DNA of 64,000 nt, from NCBI RefSeq assembly GCF_963855985.1, contig NC_087110.1, positions 9,043,001-9,107,000 of the forward strand, written 5' to 3'. The DNA comes from Ostrinia nubilalis (Eukaryota > Arthropoda > Insecta > Lepidoptera > Crambidae). Positions 47,301-59,277 of this stretch are shown in pieces. Below the pieces are notes generated by a model. The model had not been told where the DNA came from. It made no database searches and was given only the letters and a program-made list of their open reading frames with translations. The translations under genes and the position numbers were made by a program. Within the stretch, counting starts at the first letter, position 1. Each line of letters opens with the position of its first letter.

Positions 47301-48993
47301 GTCACTTCTTCAAAAAATAGGTAGTTACGCTAGAGCCAACTTTTATGGCTATAAAACTGTTAAGTTGGGATTAATCGCTATCCATCTGTTAAAGAGGACA
47401 CGTGAGATCATTATTTGGTTTTATAACCATAAAAATTGGTAATACTGCAGTTTTCAAATCAATAAGAAATGAGAATAGGTCCCGTTCCCATCAGCTTATT
47501 ACAGTCGTTAAAGTAAAGGCGTTTACATTCACAACTAGTTTCCCAGTTAATGCAAATTGAATCAACATTAGTTTAATTCATATACTCGTAATGTTTTCAA
47601 TTTAATAATGATACAGATAGAACGCTATTTATAAACGTTCATCCTTTCGAACAAAGGTTTTCCTGCTTTGGACCATTTTGCAAGTCTGTGGACAAGTTCT
47701 GTGCAGTTTGTTATTCAGTTTTAGACTCTTTTCCGTTAAAATAAGAGTCATAGTAGTGTTTAAGTGGCTCATGAGTCAGGGTTATACAACCGCGTCGTAT
47801 TGTTATGGAATATGACGAATTACCCATCCTGGCTGATAATTGAAGCGTTTAAATTAAGAATGGAAGTTAAAATGGTAATGGAACCGCGCAATTTGAAATT
47901 CTGAATATAGAACGACAGTCTACTGTCTTTTGTCTAGGCTAGGCTATTGCCGAAATTGCTGGCCACATACATATTAAAGAATGCTTTTTCTAATCAAATT
48001 TTTAATGATTTTTTTTTCTTTACTACATCACCAATTTTAAGAAGTGACATGTTAATGAAATCTAAATAAATACACGATGATTTTTGTAAAGTCAATATTT
48101 TCTAAACTTTACTCTATTTCTCAAGTAACATAGCACGAGGTAGCTCACTTCATGTAAGGATTAAGAAATAAATCAAGATCAACTGCGTAGTACTCTTGTG
48201 CAAACAATGAACATTTCTTAATAATTTATGGCTTTGAAAAAATATGGCATTCTGTTTGCTTTCATGACATGTGTTTGTAAGCATTACAATAAAAAATACT
48301 CTTAATTTAATACATCCTATAGAATGTGTTATAAACACGAAAAAAGTACTAACTTGACATAACATGATGGAAGTAAACCGCTGGCCACATCTTCATAGTG
48401 TACGGATCGAAGAAGTACTTCACCAAGTACGGATACTTGTACTCCGTACTACCGGTAGTATAGTAATCATAGGCCATGGACGTCACCGGCATCAGGGGGA
48501 AGGCACAGATCACCACAGCACAGATGTAGAAAAGCAAATGCACCACAAAGCTCAAGAATTTTCTGGATTCTTCCACTATTTCTTTCTCCACATCTGGTTC
48601 GTTGGATTCTACTTGGTATAAACCTAGTTGTTTGTATTCGTCAAATTCCTTATCTTCAGGATGGATGTCCCTTAGTTTATCCACAATTTTAGCAACAACA
48701 TCTCTGTTCCAATACAGGAATATAGATTTGGATGTTGCCAACATGCTAATAGTTATACAAGGGGCCGTCAAAGACAGGTCAATAAAACTCTTTCCAGTTA
48801 ATATTCCTTCTACCAACCAGTTTAGCTCTCCACACACATCTGTGTACAGCCAGGATAAGCTAATATAGTACAAATAGTAATCGAAGAAGTTTTCGACGGA
48901 TTTCCGCCATTTTCTTCTTGTGATTCTTATGCCAGACAAAAGAAGAGACAATTTTGTCAAGCGCAGACTATTCTCAAACGCCTCTTTGGCCAT
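40364..48993 (-). CDS. Odorant receptor OR-E, seven exons, 409 aa, intact, most diverged
   Basis: Coding exons are 48993-48354, 46828-46651, 45465-45369, 44919-44815, 44433-44345, 41862-41796 and 40417-40364, giving 1230 nt without stops. Phases 1,2,0,0,2,0 and exon lengths 97, 105, 89 and 67 equal those of OR-A. The start is MAKEAFENSLRLTKLSL in a good ATG context. It ends exon 1 with a changed motif (MWPAVYFHHVM instead of WPFAYIHQIW) and has LFYVVCIY in place of LFYICCTH, so it is the outlier. Exon 4 reads CYFGDIL, exon 5 AVYNSLWY, and the last exon SWSYFALLKTMYK. Introns are long (up to 2.5 kb) and loaded with LINE pieces, a MITE and microsatellites. All introns are GT-AG. Seven-helix receptor subunit, ligand unknown. 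Confidence 0.92.
40590..40700. repeat. Interspersed repeat fragment (GGCAAATGGAG type)
   Basis: CCACTGTAGGAG...CTCTAATTTAGCGGCAAATGG in OR-E intron 6. Related pieces are at 42260-42400 and 46385-46620 in other OR-E introns. Confidence 0.6.
41339..41390. repeat. (GT)26 microsatellite
   Basis: Uninterrupted GT repeat in OR-E intron 6. Confidence 0.97.
41638..41682. repeat. Perfect 19-bp-arm hairpin in OR-E intron 6
   Basis: CCAAGTTTCTTTTTTCATG and its exact complement are separated by seven bases. Too short for a typical miRNA precursor. Origin unknown. Confidence 0.85.
42042..42249. mobile_element. Palindromic MITE in OR-E intron 5, copy 2 of 2
   Basis: Near-identical to 7429-7640, with GTGAGCACGTA(A/G)AATTTTGT ends. 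Confidence 0.85.
42260..42400. repeat. Interspersed repeat fragment (GGCAAATGGAG type)
   Basis: GTCCACTGCAGGAGCACGAC...CAGAGGCAAATGGAG, next to the MITE in OR-E intron 5. Confidence 0.6.
42535..43000. mobile_element. LINE fragments and short repeats in OR-E intron 5
   Basis: 42535-42585 is a minus-strand LINE tail (ATC microsatellite, then GGACATCC...ACATAGGCCTCCCC). 42590-42800 holds paired blocks with GGCGCCA(A/C)(C/T) and CTATCGTTTTAG, related to the host repeat of the hAT element at 15470. 42838-43000 (plus) encodes KLKVAQRAMERAMLGV and EEIRKRTKVAD, an upstream stretch of the same reverse transcriptase as 5610-5905. Confidence 0.7.
46385..46620. repeat. Interspersed repeat in OR-E intron 2
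   Basis: CAGAGGCAAATGGAGGATTT and two tandem blocks with GTCGCCTCTTACGACATCCA. It lies 30 bp from exon 2 on its donor side. Confidence 0.65.
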
Positions 48994-49705
48994 TTTAATG
49001 ATTCCAGAATTTAAAAATTTAAATTCAAACTTTTTTCTGAGACGTTCGAAATCTAAAAACTTCGGATTCGAAATGAAGTAAAATTAAATAAAAAGACAAA
49101 TGAATTTAATTACAAGGTTCTAACTACGCTATTCTGTTTGTTGAGAAAAATTGTGAATCTTGATTCTGTATTCCGTTTGGTTTGTCAAAGGTTTTAATTA
49201 ATAGCTTGTTTTACTAACTAATTACTTTATTGTGGATGACTGACAGATTAATTACACCTACGTTCACTACGTTTTTCCACATTTGTACGTGTAGTTTTTT
49301 TCATAATGGCGGCAGTATTAAAATAATATTCACAGACGCTACGTGTCAATTTTTAATCACTTATCAAATTAAAAGTAATATAAATTATAGTATAATAAAA
49401 TTAGTTATACGTTTTTTACTTTTAATGTTATTGCAATAATTTTGTATTAAATATTAACAATTTGTCAAAATAAAAGTTTAAATTATTGAATGCGAAATAT
49501 TTCATTACTTTAAATACATAACATCGTAAAAGTTGTACGTTGTGGTTTTTATGTACCTTCTACATAGATTAAAACATATTTCAACAACTTTACAACTGTT
49601 TACTTACAATAAACAGTAAAGATAATCTCTAACGGTACAAGCTCTTTCAAGGGACATTCTTGTGTCTTCAAATTCTTTTCAAGCTATGTAATCTGGAAGA
49701 TGAAT
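48994..49705. other. OR-E 5' flank, no gene seen
   Basis: Very AT-rich. Any OR-E promoter should be here, but no box can be named with confidence. Confidence 0.5.
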
Positions 49706-51833
49706 CCGGCGCACTATGGAGCGAAATTGCGATTTATGGACATAGCGATTTTTTTCACAAGTTCTATTTGAAAAAAATACCTATCGATAGGTTACGTTAT
49801 TCTGATGAATAAATGCTGCACAAGTTTTTCTCTAAAACCAATAGTTTGACTGGAAAAAAATATTTTCCATTTTCGTTGTATGGAATGAAACATAAAGTGG
49901 TCGATTTCGACTAAGCCTTGACAGATCTTGCTTTGAAACTACTTGAGCCTTGTTCTATGGCTTGTTGACTGTAATCCTACGCTATCAGCGCGCATCCAAA
50001 GTTGCCCGTTCACAAGTTATGAGGTTCTGAAAAATTAAAAAAAAGTAAGTAAAAGTGACTTTTTTTTTTAATATCTTTAAAGATTTAACAAAAATATAAA
50101 GATTTTATACGTTAATAATGTAAATTAACCTTAAATTACTGCTAAAAACACATTTTAATAAACTTAAAAGGAATTAAATCAGCGATTTTTTTTTTCACAA
50201 TTTCGGTTTAAAAAAAATACCTATCGATAGGGTATGTTATTCTGATGAATAAATATTATGAACGTTTTTCTCTAAAACCAATAGTTTGGCTGGAAAAAAA
50301 TATTTTCCATTTTCGTTGTATGGAATGAAACATAAAGTGGTCGATTTCGCCTAAGCCTTGACAGATCTTGCTTTGAAACTACTTGAGCCTTGTTCTATGG
50401 CTTGTTGACTGTAATCCTACGCTATCAGCGCGCATCAAAAGTTGCCCGTTCACAAGTTATGAGGTTCTGAAAAATTAAAAAAAAGTAAGTAAAAGTGACT
50501 TTTTTTCGGAATATCTTTAAAGATTTAACAAAAATATAAAGATTTTATACGTTAATAATGTAAATTAACCTTAAATTACTGCTAAAAACACATTTTAATA
50601 AACTTAAAAGGAATTAAATCACCGATTTTTTTTTCACAATTTCTGTTTAAAAAAAATACCTATCGATAGGGTATGTTATTCTGATGAATAAATATTATGA
50701 ACGTTTTTCTCTAAAACCAATAGTTTGGCTGGAAAAAAATATTTTCCATTTTCGTTGTATGGAATGAAACATAAAGTGGTCGATTTCGACTAAGCCTTGA
50801 CAGATTTTGCTTTGAAACTACTTGAGCCTTGTTCTATGGCTTGTTGACTATAATCCTAGACTAACAGCGCGCGCACAAAGTTGCCCGTTCAGAAGTTATG
50901 AGGTTCCGAAAAATGAAAATTAAAGTAAGTAAAAGTATCTTTTTTTGGGTATAAATCTTTAAAGATTCAACTAAAACATGAAAATTATATACTTTAGTAA
51001 TGTAATTAACTTTTCTCTTGTCGTCTTATCTAAAGAAAAGTCAATTTTACTTACTTTAATTTTCATTTATCGGAACCTCATAACTTCTGAACGGGCAACT
51101 TTGGGCGCGCGCTGTTAGTGCAGGATTATAGTCAACAAGCCATAGAACAAGGCTCAAGTAGTTTCAAAGCAAAATCTGTCAAGGCTTAGTCGAAATCGAC
51201 CACTTTATGTTTCATTCCATACAACGAAAATGGAAAATATTTTTTTCCAGCCAAACTATTGGTTTTAGAGAAAAACGTTCATAATATTTATTCATCAGAA
51301 TAACATACCCTATCGATAGGTATTTTTTTAAACCGAAATTGTGAAAAAAAAAATCGCTGATTCAATTCCTTTTAAGTTTATTAAAATGTGTTTTTAGCAG
51401 TAATTTAAGGTTAATTTACATAGTTAACGTATAAAATCTTTATATTTTTGTTAAATCTTTAAAGATATTCCAAAAAAAAGTAACTTTTACTTACTTTTTT
51501 TTAATTTTTCAGAACCTCATAACTTGTGAACGGGCAACTTTGGATGCGCGCTGATAGCGTAGGATTACAGTCAACAAGCCATAGAACAAGGCTCAAGTAG
51601 TTTCAAAGCAAGATCTGTCAAGGCTTAGTCGAAATCGACCACTTTATGTTTCATTCCATACAACGAAAATGGAAAATATTTTTTTCCAGTCAAACTATTG
51701 GTTTTAGAGAAAAACTTGTGCAGCATTTATTCATCAGAATAACGTAACCTATCGATAGGTATTTTTTTCAAATAGAAATTGTGAAAAAATTCGCTATGTC
51801 CATAAATCGCAATTTCGCTCCATAGTGCGGCGG
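49706..51833. mobile_element. Giant foldback element, three direct units facing two inverted ones
   Basis: Left end CCGGCGCACTATGGAGCGAA, right end its near complement. From the left, ~440-bp units start at about 49745, 50182 and 50622, each with CCTATCGATAGG, CATTTTCGTTGTATGG and GTTGCCCGTTCA. From about 51030 the same units run in the opposite sense. The centre is near 51000-51030. The whole 2.1 kb can fold into a long hairpin. No transposase or other gene. The 90-codon minus frame at 51727-51999 runs across its right end and is not a gene. Confidence 0.85.
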
Positions 51834-52697
51834 TTAGTTTTAATCTATTGTTTAGGGGTCCACAATAGTAATGGACCTTCGGACTTGCGGTCCTTTGATG
51901 CAACCGGCAAAGGACAAAGGACCTTCGAGGTGACCAAATGAAAATAAACAAAGATGGAGGTACGAGACATTTTATAGATTTTAGCTTATGTAAGCCCATT
52001 TTCTTTAAATTACGACTTATTATCGTTTAGTCTGTACGGGAATGTTAAAAAAGACTCATATAATATTCAAATCTCAATAAAATTCTTAACAATATTTTTT
52101 TATGCAAGACAAGGTTTTATTTTTACAGTCATGTCTTGCTTCATCAGAATCACCAGGAAGTAGCCGAGATTTAATAAGACGTTACATATTAACTACGACG
52201 TTATTATAGTAGATTATGTTAAACCACCTATTAAAATGTACTTATCAAATAAGATGATTTTATTATTTCTAATTCATTCATTTGCTTGTTAAATCGCTTA
52301 CTTGTAGAGTGTTTGTCTGATTTAACGAGCCATTTTTATCTAAATTATGTTTTATCATATCCACATTGTCACCCTACAAGATCAGGATCCTATTCGTAGC
52401 CTGAAGAGTCGAACCGTTGTCACGGCCGAAAAAAGCGGTGTTGACAAAGGACTGGGTACAGTCCAGAAAGCCTCATGAATATGGATACCCTTCACCGTTA
52501 TGTCCCATCCTTATCCCTTTGCTGAGCTGATGCACCTTAAGCTTAAGTTAATAGAGTTAAATTTCCAATAGCGGAAGAAAAGGACTTTGCCGTCGGCATT
52601 GTTAATCCAGTATTCTCAGAATCGCACCTCAACTGTTTTGTTACCTGAATTTTAATCTGTGCTTTATTATCATATACTTACGGATGTTAAGTATTTA
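51834..52697. other. Intergenic, no gene seen
   Basis: AT-rich single-copy-like DNA without a convincing frame. Confidence 0.5.
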
Positions 52698-52883
52698 GGC
52701 TAGTTTTAGTGTCACGTGGACTGTCAGTGCGGATCGCTCCGCATAGCCGATTTGTATGAACTGCTAGAGAGCGGAGCGGTTCCTCCGGACCGCATTACTC
52801 TAAAACGCTCCCTAGAAGTTCATACAGATTGGCCGTGCGGAGCGGGTCCGCACCGGACGGTCCGCGTGACACTAAAACCAGCC
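52698..52883. mobile_element. MITE with TTA target duplication
   Basis: GGCTAGTTTTAGTGTCACGT and its near complement end at 52883. TTA flanks both sides (52695-52697, 52884-52886). The inside is GC-rich with GCGGAGCGG words in both senses. A TTA duplication fits PIF/Harbinger-type MITEs. Confidence 0.7.
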
Positions 52884-52999
52884 TTAAACTTTTTGGTTTC
52901 TCCTGGTGCTGCCGGCATAGCTGGAAAAAGTCTGGTCGCCCCCTTTGGCGCTATTTGGGGAAACTTTTCTTCAGTTCGACGACTATTTAGGCTGAAATG

Positions 53000-53065
53000 T
53001 TAATAGTCTATGCCTATGTGAAGCAGTGGACGTCCTGTGGCTGAAAAGATGATGATGATGACAGT
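53000..53065 (+). mobile_element. LINE 3' tail
   Basis: GCAGTGGACGTCCTGTGGCT and (GAT)n, the same LINE family as 36541-36631. Confidence 0.7.
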
Positions 53066-53192
53066 TTTTGGTGCATCATACCTCGATTTAATATCAAGCA
53101 TAATTATTAGGCTTTTGATTCGTTAAACAATGTTTTCCAACCACAGAATCTGACTGAGATCTAGTCGAGTCGGGCTAATTGAGTCGGCTTTT

Positions 53193-54105
53193 TACAAGCT
53201 TTATATAGACTTCACTTGTTAGTATGTGTGGGACAAATCTTGCAACTGAAATTAAGACCACTTCTCCTCAACCGATTGAGCTGAAATTTGGTATACTTAT
53301 GTAAGTACGATGACAATGCAATGTTATGGTACCATTGAGCTGGTCTGATGATGGAGTCAGGAGGTGGCCATAGGAACTCCTAAACGAAACGACGGAATCG
53401 CATCGAGTTTGGGTTCGTTGGATTTGTCTTTTCGAGCAGTTTCGTGCTAAATGATGTCCAGGGTCATGATGATGGAATCAGGAGGTGGCCATAGTAACTC
53501 CTAAACGAAACGGCGGAATCGCATCGAGTTTGGGTTCGTTGGATTTGTCTTTTCGAGCAGTTTAGTGCTAGATGATGTCCAGGGTCCTTATGATGGATTA
53601 GGGAGGTGGCCATAGGAACTCCTAAACGAAACGGCAGAAACTCATCGAGTTTGGGTTCGTTGGATTTGTCTTTTCGAGCAGTTTAGTGTCAGGGTCCTGA
53701 TGATGGAGTCAGGAGGTGGCCATAGGAACTCCTAAACGAAACGACGGAATCGCATCGAGTTTGGGTTCGTTGGATTTGTCTTTTCGAGCAGTTTGGTGCT
53801 AAATAATGACCCAGAGATTGAGATACAACTAAAAAGTCTAAAATAAAATAATAATAAAAAAAAACTTTTTTAAAAACAAGCTTTATCCTGAAATGCAGTT
53901 GTACTAAAACGAAAAAAATAATTGTATGCTTGGTTCAAAGAATTTCGAAAGCTTGTAGCGCAAACAGAAAAAAAGAGGAATAAATTCCATGCGCGACGCG
54001 ATACAAGCTTTCGAAATTCTTTGAACCAAGCATACAATTATTTTTTTCGTTTTAGTACAACTGCATTTCAGGATAAAGCTTGTTTTTAAAAAAGTTTTTT
54101 TTTAT
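53193..54105. repeat. Repeat with four ~117-bp units and a terminal hairpin
   Basis: Starts ACAAGCTTTATATAGACTTC. Four units with GGAGGTGGCCATAG and TCGAGTTTGGGTTCGTTGG run over 53341-53810. Then arms of about 95 bp (53864-53960 and about 54005-54100) pair around TTCGAAAGCTTGTAGCGC. A shorter copy with two units lies in the hAT element at 15781-16420. A relic of the start is near 45633. Confidence 0.85.
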
Positions 54106-55567
54106 TATAATTTTTATTCAATTAATTTTGAACTCTTATGTGTAAGACATAAGGTTGAAAATAGTTTAATTACATTGTATTAATGAAAATATCATAAGAA
54201 GAAAGCACTAAATAAAGAACTTGAATTTGTCTAAACGTCTTATGATTATTATTATTATTTTAATTAACATTTTTGCTATATCTTAAGATAAATATAATTA
54301 TGATGACGTAGAGTGAAGAAAGAAGGTGATTGTATTATAGGAAAGGAGCGGTAAATTGTTTTGGAAGTAAAGTCTTAGCCTGTTATCTTATCATTTGTCT
54401 AATATCTTATCAAATTCTTTGTGATAATAAAGATTGGTCGTGAAAATTTAGCTTGATTATGTTTATTAAATATTATTTTTTCCTTTTCAGGGTGATAAAA
54501 AAAGGTAATTAACTATACCTATCGTTTTTTAAAGGCAGATATCGAATTAATTTGGTTCTGTTGAAATATCTGGTTCTCTCAGTTCGTAAAGGATGCCAGA
54601 ACTGATTATAGAGACTAAATTATGTATAATTAATGAGATTAAAATGTAACTTAAACCTACATGCTTGCGTATAAAGTGAAACACACAAGTCTAAACACAC
54701 AATACTAAAAACATTAGCTGTTTTCTTAGGATAACTCCAGAGCTTGTAACAACTTACCTACAAAACAGATGACTGAAAAACACTGAATACCTATTGCGTT
54801 AAAACAATCCATTTCACGAATCTGATGCTGGAAGGGCCGTAGGAAGGCACAGTGATTCATAGAGTAGGTATTCTCATACATTTGCATTGAATATTGCATT
54901 ATAACTATGTATGCCCTCGTGTAGGCTGATACGCGGTTACAGACAAACTCGCACACAATAGGTATGAACAAAAAAATCTCCACTTTTGTTTTTTTTCTGA
55001 ATTTTTCAACAAGTAATTCAATTTTTACCATACTTACTTATACATACTAGTATTGCACTGTGAGAAGAAACGTTACTTTGAGGAGTTTCCAGGTAGAGTA
55101 GATGTCTAGAGAATAAGGAATAAATAATAATATTAATAAAATAAAAGAAAGGGACAATTTATTTGTTTATCGCTTTGTCAAAAAGTACGTAGGTACTTGA
55201 AAGAAGACTCTATCTAAATTATGAAAAACCCTGATTAAAAACTTTAACCTTTAATAACTAAGATACGGTTCGGATGATGTTTATGAAGGAAAGAAATACC
55301 TAACAAAACTTCGTGGATGTTGTGAGCAATCTGACCTTACTTTGTGACTCATCGTAGAGTTATATCCGACTTGAGTGCAAAGTAAAGTGCACTTTAGTTT
55401 CTTCTTATATTTACCTAATATGTATTTAAAAGGCTAAATAAATAAAATTCTCATACGTATTAAAAGATTTCCATTATAACAGAGTTTTGTTTGTTTTTCA
55501 TGACCATCAATAACTACAAGTCTTTGTATAATAAATACAATAATGCTCTTTTCTTCTCACCTCTCAT
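54106..55567. other. Intergenic, no gene seen
   Basis: AT-rich. A 101-codon minus frame at 54726-55031 has no domain or splice support. Confidence 0.5.
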
Positions 55568-56007
55568 CAGCGTTGCCAGACGTCCCGATTTTGGCGGGAC
55601 GTCCCGATTTTTAAATCAAATTTAAATGTCCCGCGCGGGACAGGCTCTGTCCCGCTTTTCGGAGAGAGACACTCACTTCACCAGACTATTGTTTGAAACG
55701 CCATATTATTCTAAAAAATAAAACTTTTTAATTTTTTTTTCTTTTTTTATTCTAAAGGCGAATTTAACGATAGAGTAAATCTGATTTAAAATATAATTTT
55801 TTTGTTGAAATACATTTTCTATGGCTACTTTTGCTATCTATTGTCACGTAAACGTTATTTTAAGTCAAATAAAAAGATAAATATTTGAAAACCTTTGATT
55901 ATATACGTTTTTTTTACTTTGTCCCGCTTTTGACGGAAGAATCCCGCTATTTTCACTCAAAAAGTACCAAAGTCCCGACTTGGCGAAAAAAAAAACTGGC
56001 AACGCTG
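55568..56007. mobile_element. 440-bp hAT MITE with CCTCTCAT target duplication
   Basis: Ends CAGCGTTGCCAG and CTGGCAACGCTG are perfect inverted repeats. The 8-bp CCTCTCAT stands at 55560-55567 and 56008-56015. Subterminal TCCCG(A/C)(T/C)TTT words repeat on both sides. No transposase. End sequence and 8-bp duplication place it in hAT. Confidence 0.92.
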
Positions 56008-56080
56008 CCTCTCATTCATTTCCAACTCTGCAACTTGCTCTGTAGATTCTTGTAGTCTTCAGCTTAAAGGCATTAACTAA

Positions 56081-57136
56081 TGTAGCGTTGCAGTTTTGGC
56101 TGTTTTTCACAAATTGATTTTCTTTCTGGATATTTGGATTTAGGATACCACTAGCGACATCTATTGGCGTGATTTTGAATTAATTTGCAATAGATGGCGC
56201 TTTTTGCTCAGTCAATTCAAATATATTTTATTGAAACATTTCCTAATGTTTTTGTTTTGATTATTCTATTTTTTAATAGAATATTTTCAGTGTTCAGGAG
56301 ATTGTTTTCATCATGGTTTTTATTAGTATTTGCTTTTTACCTAAGCGGCGAAACGAAACGTCTTGCGATGTCAATGACTCGCAGGCTGTCAGTTGAGCTG
56401 TCAAATCACTTTGGAATTTTGGTCGATCTTGCGCAACCGCAATTTTATTATTTTCGGGGATGTAATCCCCTGTGTTTTAAATCGTGTGTTGCAGAATGCA
56501 TCCACGATAATTTCATAATATAATTTAAAATAATCACACATGAGAAATTCCCTAAATTCTATTCGGATGAGGGTATTGGGTTGCTGAGGGCTGCGAGCGA
56601 AGCTCAAATTAGTGAACAGCCTTCATGCGGGTTTTCAAATTTCATTATTTTATAGTTCAAATATTTCATAATTTCATATTTCATATTTTACGATTTTACA
56701 TTTCATATTTTAGATATTTCAATATTTCATATTGATTTCTATAATTATTACTCCTTTCTGAACTGCTGATCTCTTCGCATTTCCTCCTTGTCATCAAACC
56801 TCTGTCTCTGCAAGAGTTTGAACGCTTACCTGTCAAAGAGATGCAAGAGCTTCATCTGGCACTGCGCGCTTGAGGCCGTGGAGGACGCTGCTTGTAACCT
56901 AAAAGTGTGCGAGACCCGTTGGACCCCGGAAGAAGAGAGGAACGTTCAGGGTAACGGCTTATAACCGCATGGCTTCCAAGGTACCCACTTTTCCATCCTT
57001 CAAGTAGGAGTCTTTCCGACCTGACATCGCGCAGTTATCTTAACTAGTAGAGTCTTTTAATATTTAGGCTGAGTTTTAAGAAATTTTCAGTGGCAATACT
57101 ACTCACCAAGCCGCCAGGGAAAAATCCTACCTTGCA
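56081..57136 (+). repeat. 5' LTR
   Basis: 1056 bp. Over about 950 bp it matches the 3' LTR with no difference that I noticed, so insertion was recent. Near the end it lacks about 270 bp present in the other LTR. Confidence 0.85.
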
Positions 57137-59277
57137 GTGGCGCCCATCTTTTGGTGTTTATTATTGCCATCCTTTTTATGAAGTTTATGGGTGGAAAGCC
57201 AATAAAAGAAGCAACATTGTGTGCTGACTATCCGCTCATACACTTCTATTTTATTGTTTAATAATTTTTTTATTAGGGAATCTCTCATGTGTGTGCTGTT
57301 GTTTGTCTTGTTTTATTTGTAATTTATTTTATTTGTGATGCCCACATAAATTTGTTTAGGTTGTCAACTTACATACTATTATGTTAACCATTATAACAGA
57401 GCGTACTACTCTATATGAGGTTAGTTTACATGATGTTAGGTTACATATTTTTTGTGTTGCAACTCTTGTTTTGTATATTATGTTGGGACAAGTAGGTAAC
57501 ATTTTTTTTGTTAGGTTATATTTATTTTATACCTACACTGCTTTTGGGCTTTATAGCTTATAACTTTTAGTTACTTACTTTAATTATTTTGTTTTTTCAT
57601 ACAAGACAAACACAGTTTTAATTTTAATTTTAGTGTTTATTCATTTGTACTAATAATAAGTAAGTACATAATGTATTTTAAAGTACCTACCCAGATATTT
57701 TGTTACATAATGCTAACTACAATAGTTAATTTTGTTTATGTACTTAGGTAACAAATTGCTTTTGTGTCACCATGGACATATAACTTTTATTTCATGTTAC
57801 TTAGTACACATTATTTTGTATTACATAATGTTAGCATGATATTATAACTTTTATTAGTTTTTGGCAAATATTTGTTTACATTTGTTGAAATTTTTTGAAT
57901 CTTAAGTAATGGATTTTAATTAAGTAAATACAGTTATACCTATTAGTTATTTAGGCATTATACTGCAGTGTATTATAAGGTTTGGTACATAAAGTTATTA
58001 CTGGCTAGTGAGTTGTTTGTGGGTACACTTGCTAACTTGTTAATTTTTATACGGGAATAACTTAATTGATTATTATTATGGTTTTGATAACAATTAAAAG
58101 TTATTAATTTTAGTAAAGTGCCATTCTCTTAAATTTGTATAAATTAATGATTAATTTTCAACTAACTTTTGGAAAATATTTTTGCCACATAGTTTTTTTT
58201 CAAAAATAATTTTATTAGGCTACCTTCTTTAAGGAAGTTTTTTTTTGAAATTATAGTTATGCCAAGGTTATCAGTCGTAGGACTTAGGATTTTTTTATTT
58301 CTGGGTAGGTAGGTATTTTACTTTCATAACTAACTTGAGTTTAGTTTATAGAATTTTTTTTTTTTACACACTCGTATTGTGTAATGTTTTCCTGTTGGTA
58401 TTTTATTAACGGATTCAATTATAGCAAAATTTTTTTATGGACACAATCGAGTTGTCGGGTATCTGCTACAGTTTTGCCTCGGTGCTTTATCTGTAACTTA
58501 AAGTTCAGATATACTTTTTTTCCAGAGATTTTATCTCTGTGTTTTTGTTTTGTTTTGTGTGAGTGCTATGTATCTCCTATATACATGCCTCGTTTGTTTT
58601 GTCTTTTCCAGGGATGACATCATGTGCTTTTATGCACTATTCCCTGTGTTTTGTGTTTTGTTGCGATGACGTCCAATTTATATTGTGGCCAGCGACATTT
58701 TTGTTCTGTGGTTTTTAACCCAGACATTTTTTCTAGGGATGACATGTGTTGAAATATACACTTTCCCTAGGGCCCACTGGATGGCTATTCCAGAAAATAT
58801 GTTAGTAATGGCCGAAATAGCCTTACAACGTTACTGGGGATTCGAGTACCACTGGTTCACAGTTGGGACTCTATGGGGAATTTTGAATGCAGGTGGCAAG
58901 CAGTGTAATTTGAAACTGATGCTTACAGGTATGAAAGAGAGGTATGAAAGATGATTGTATGTTAGTGTTGGGTTTTATTTATGCTCGGACAGCAGAGATT
59001 GTTTTAGGTTTGAAGAACATCAGTCCTGGTAGTTGGTTTTCATCTGGTTTGTTTTGCTTAGTGAAAAGTCAGTTTGTTTTTGTTCCTGTTATGTCAGCAT
59101 ACCCTACAACTCGTTGTTTGTTTTCTAGATTTTTTTTTTCAGTTGAAGTTTCTGCTGGAATGTTTTCTTTTTGGGGTCTTTCTGCGTTTAGACACATTTT
59201 TTTTTCTTTTTCAGTTTGTAGTTCGCTGAGGGCAGCTCAGATTCTTTCTCCGTGCGAATGTCTAGGGGGGAGGGTAT

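Noticed and set aside
51727..51999. 90-codon minus-strand frame
   Set aside because: Runs across the end of the giant foldback. No motif.
56194..56523. 109-codon frame repeated identically at 59391-59720
   Set aside because: Identity follows from being in the two LTRs of one element. No known domain and T-rich translation.
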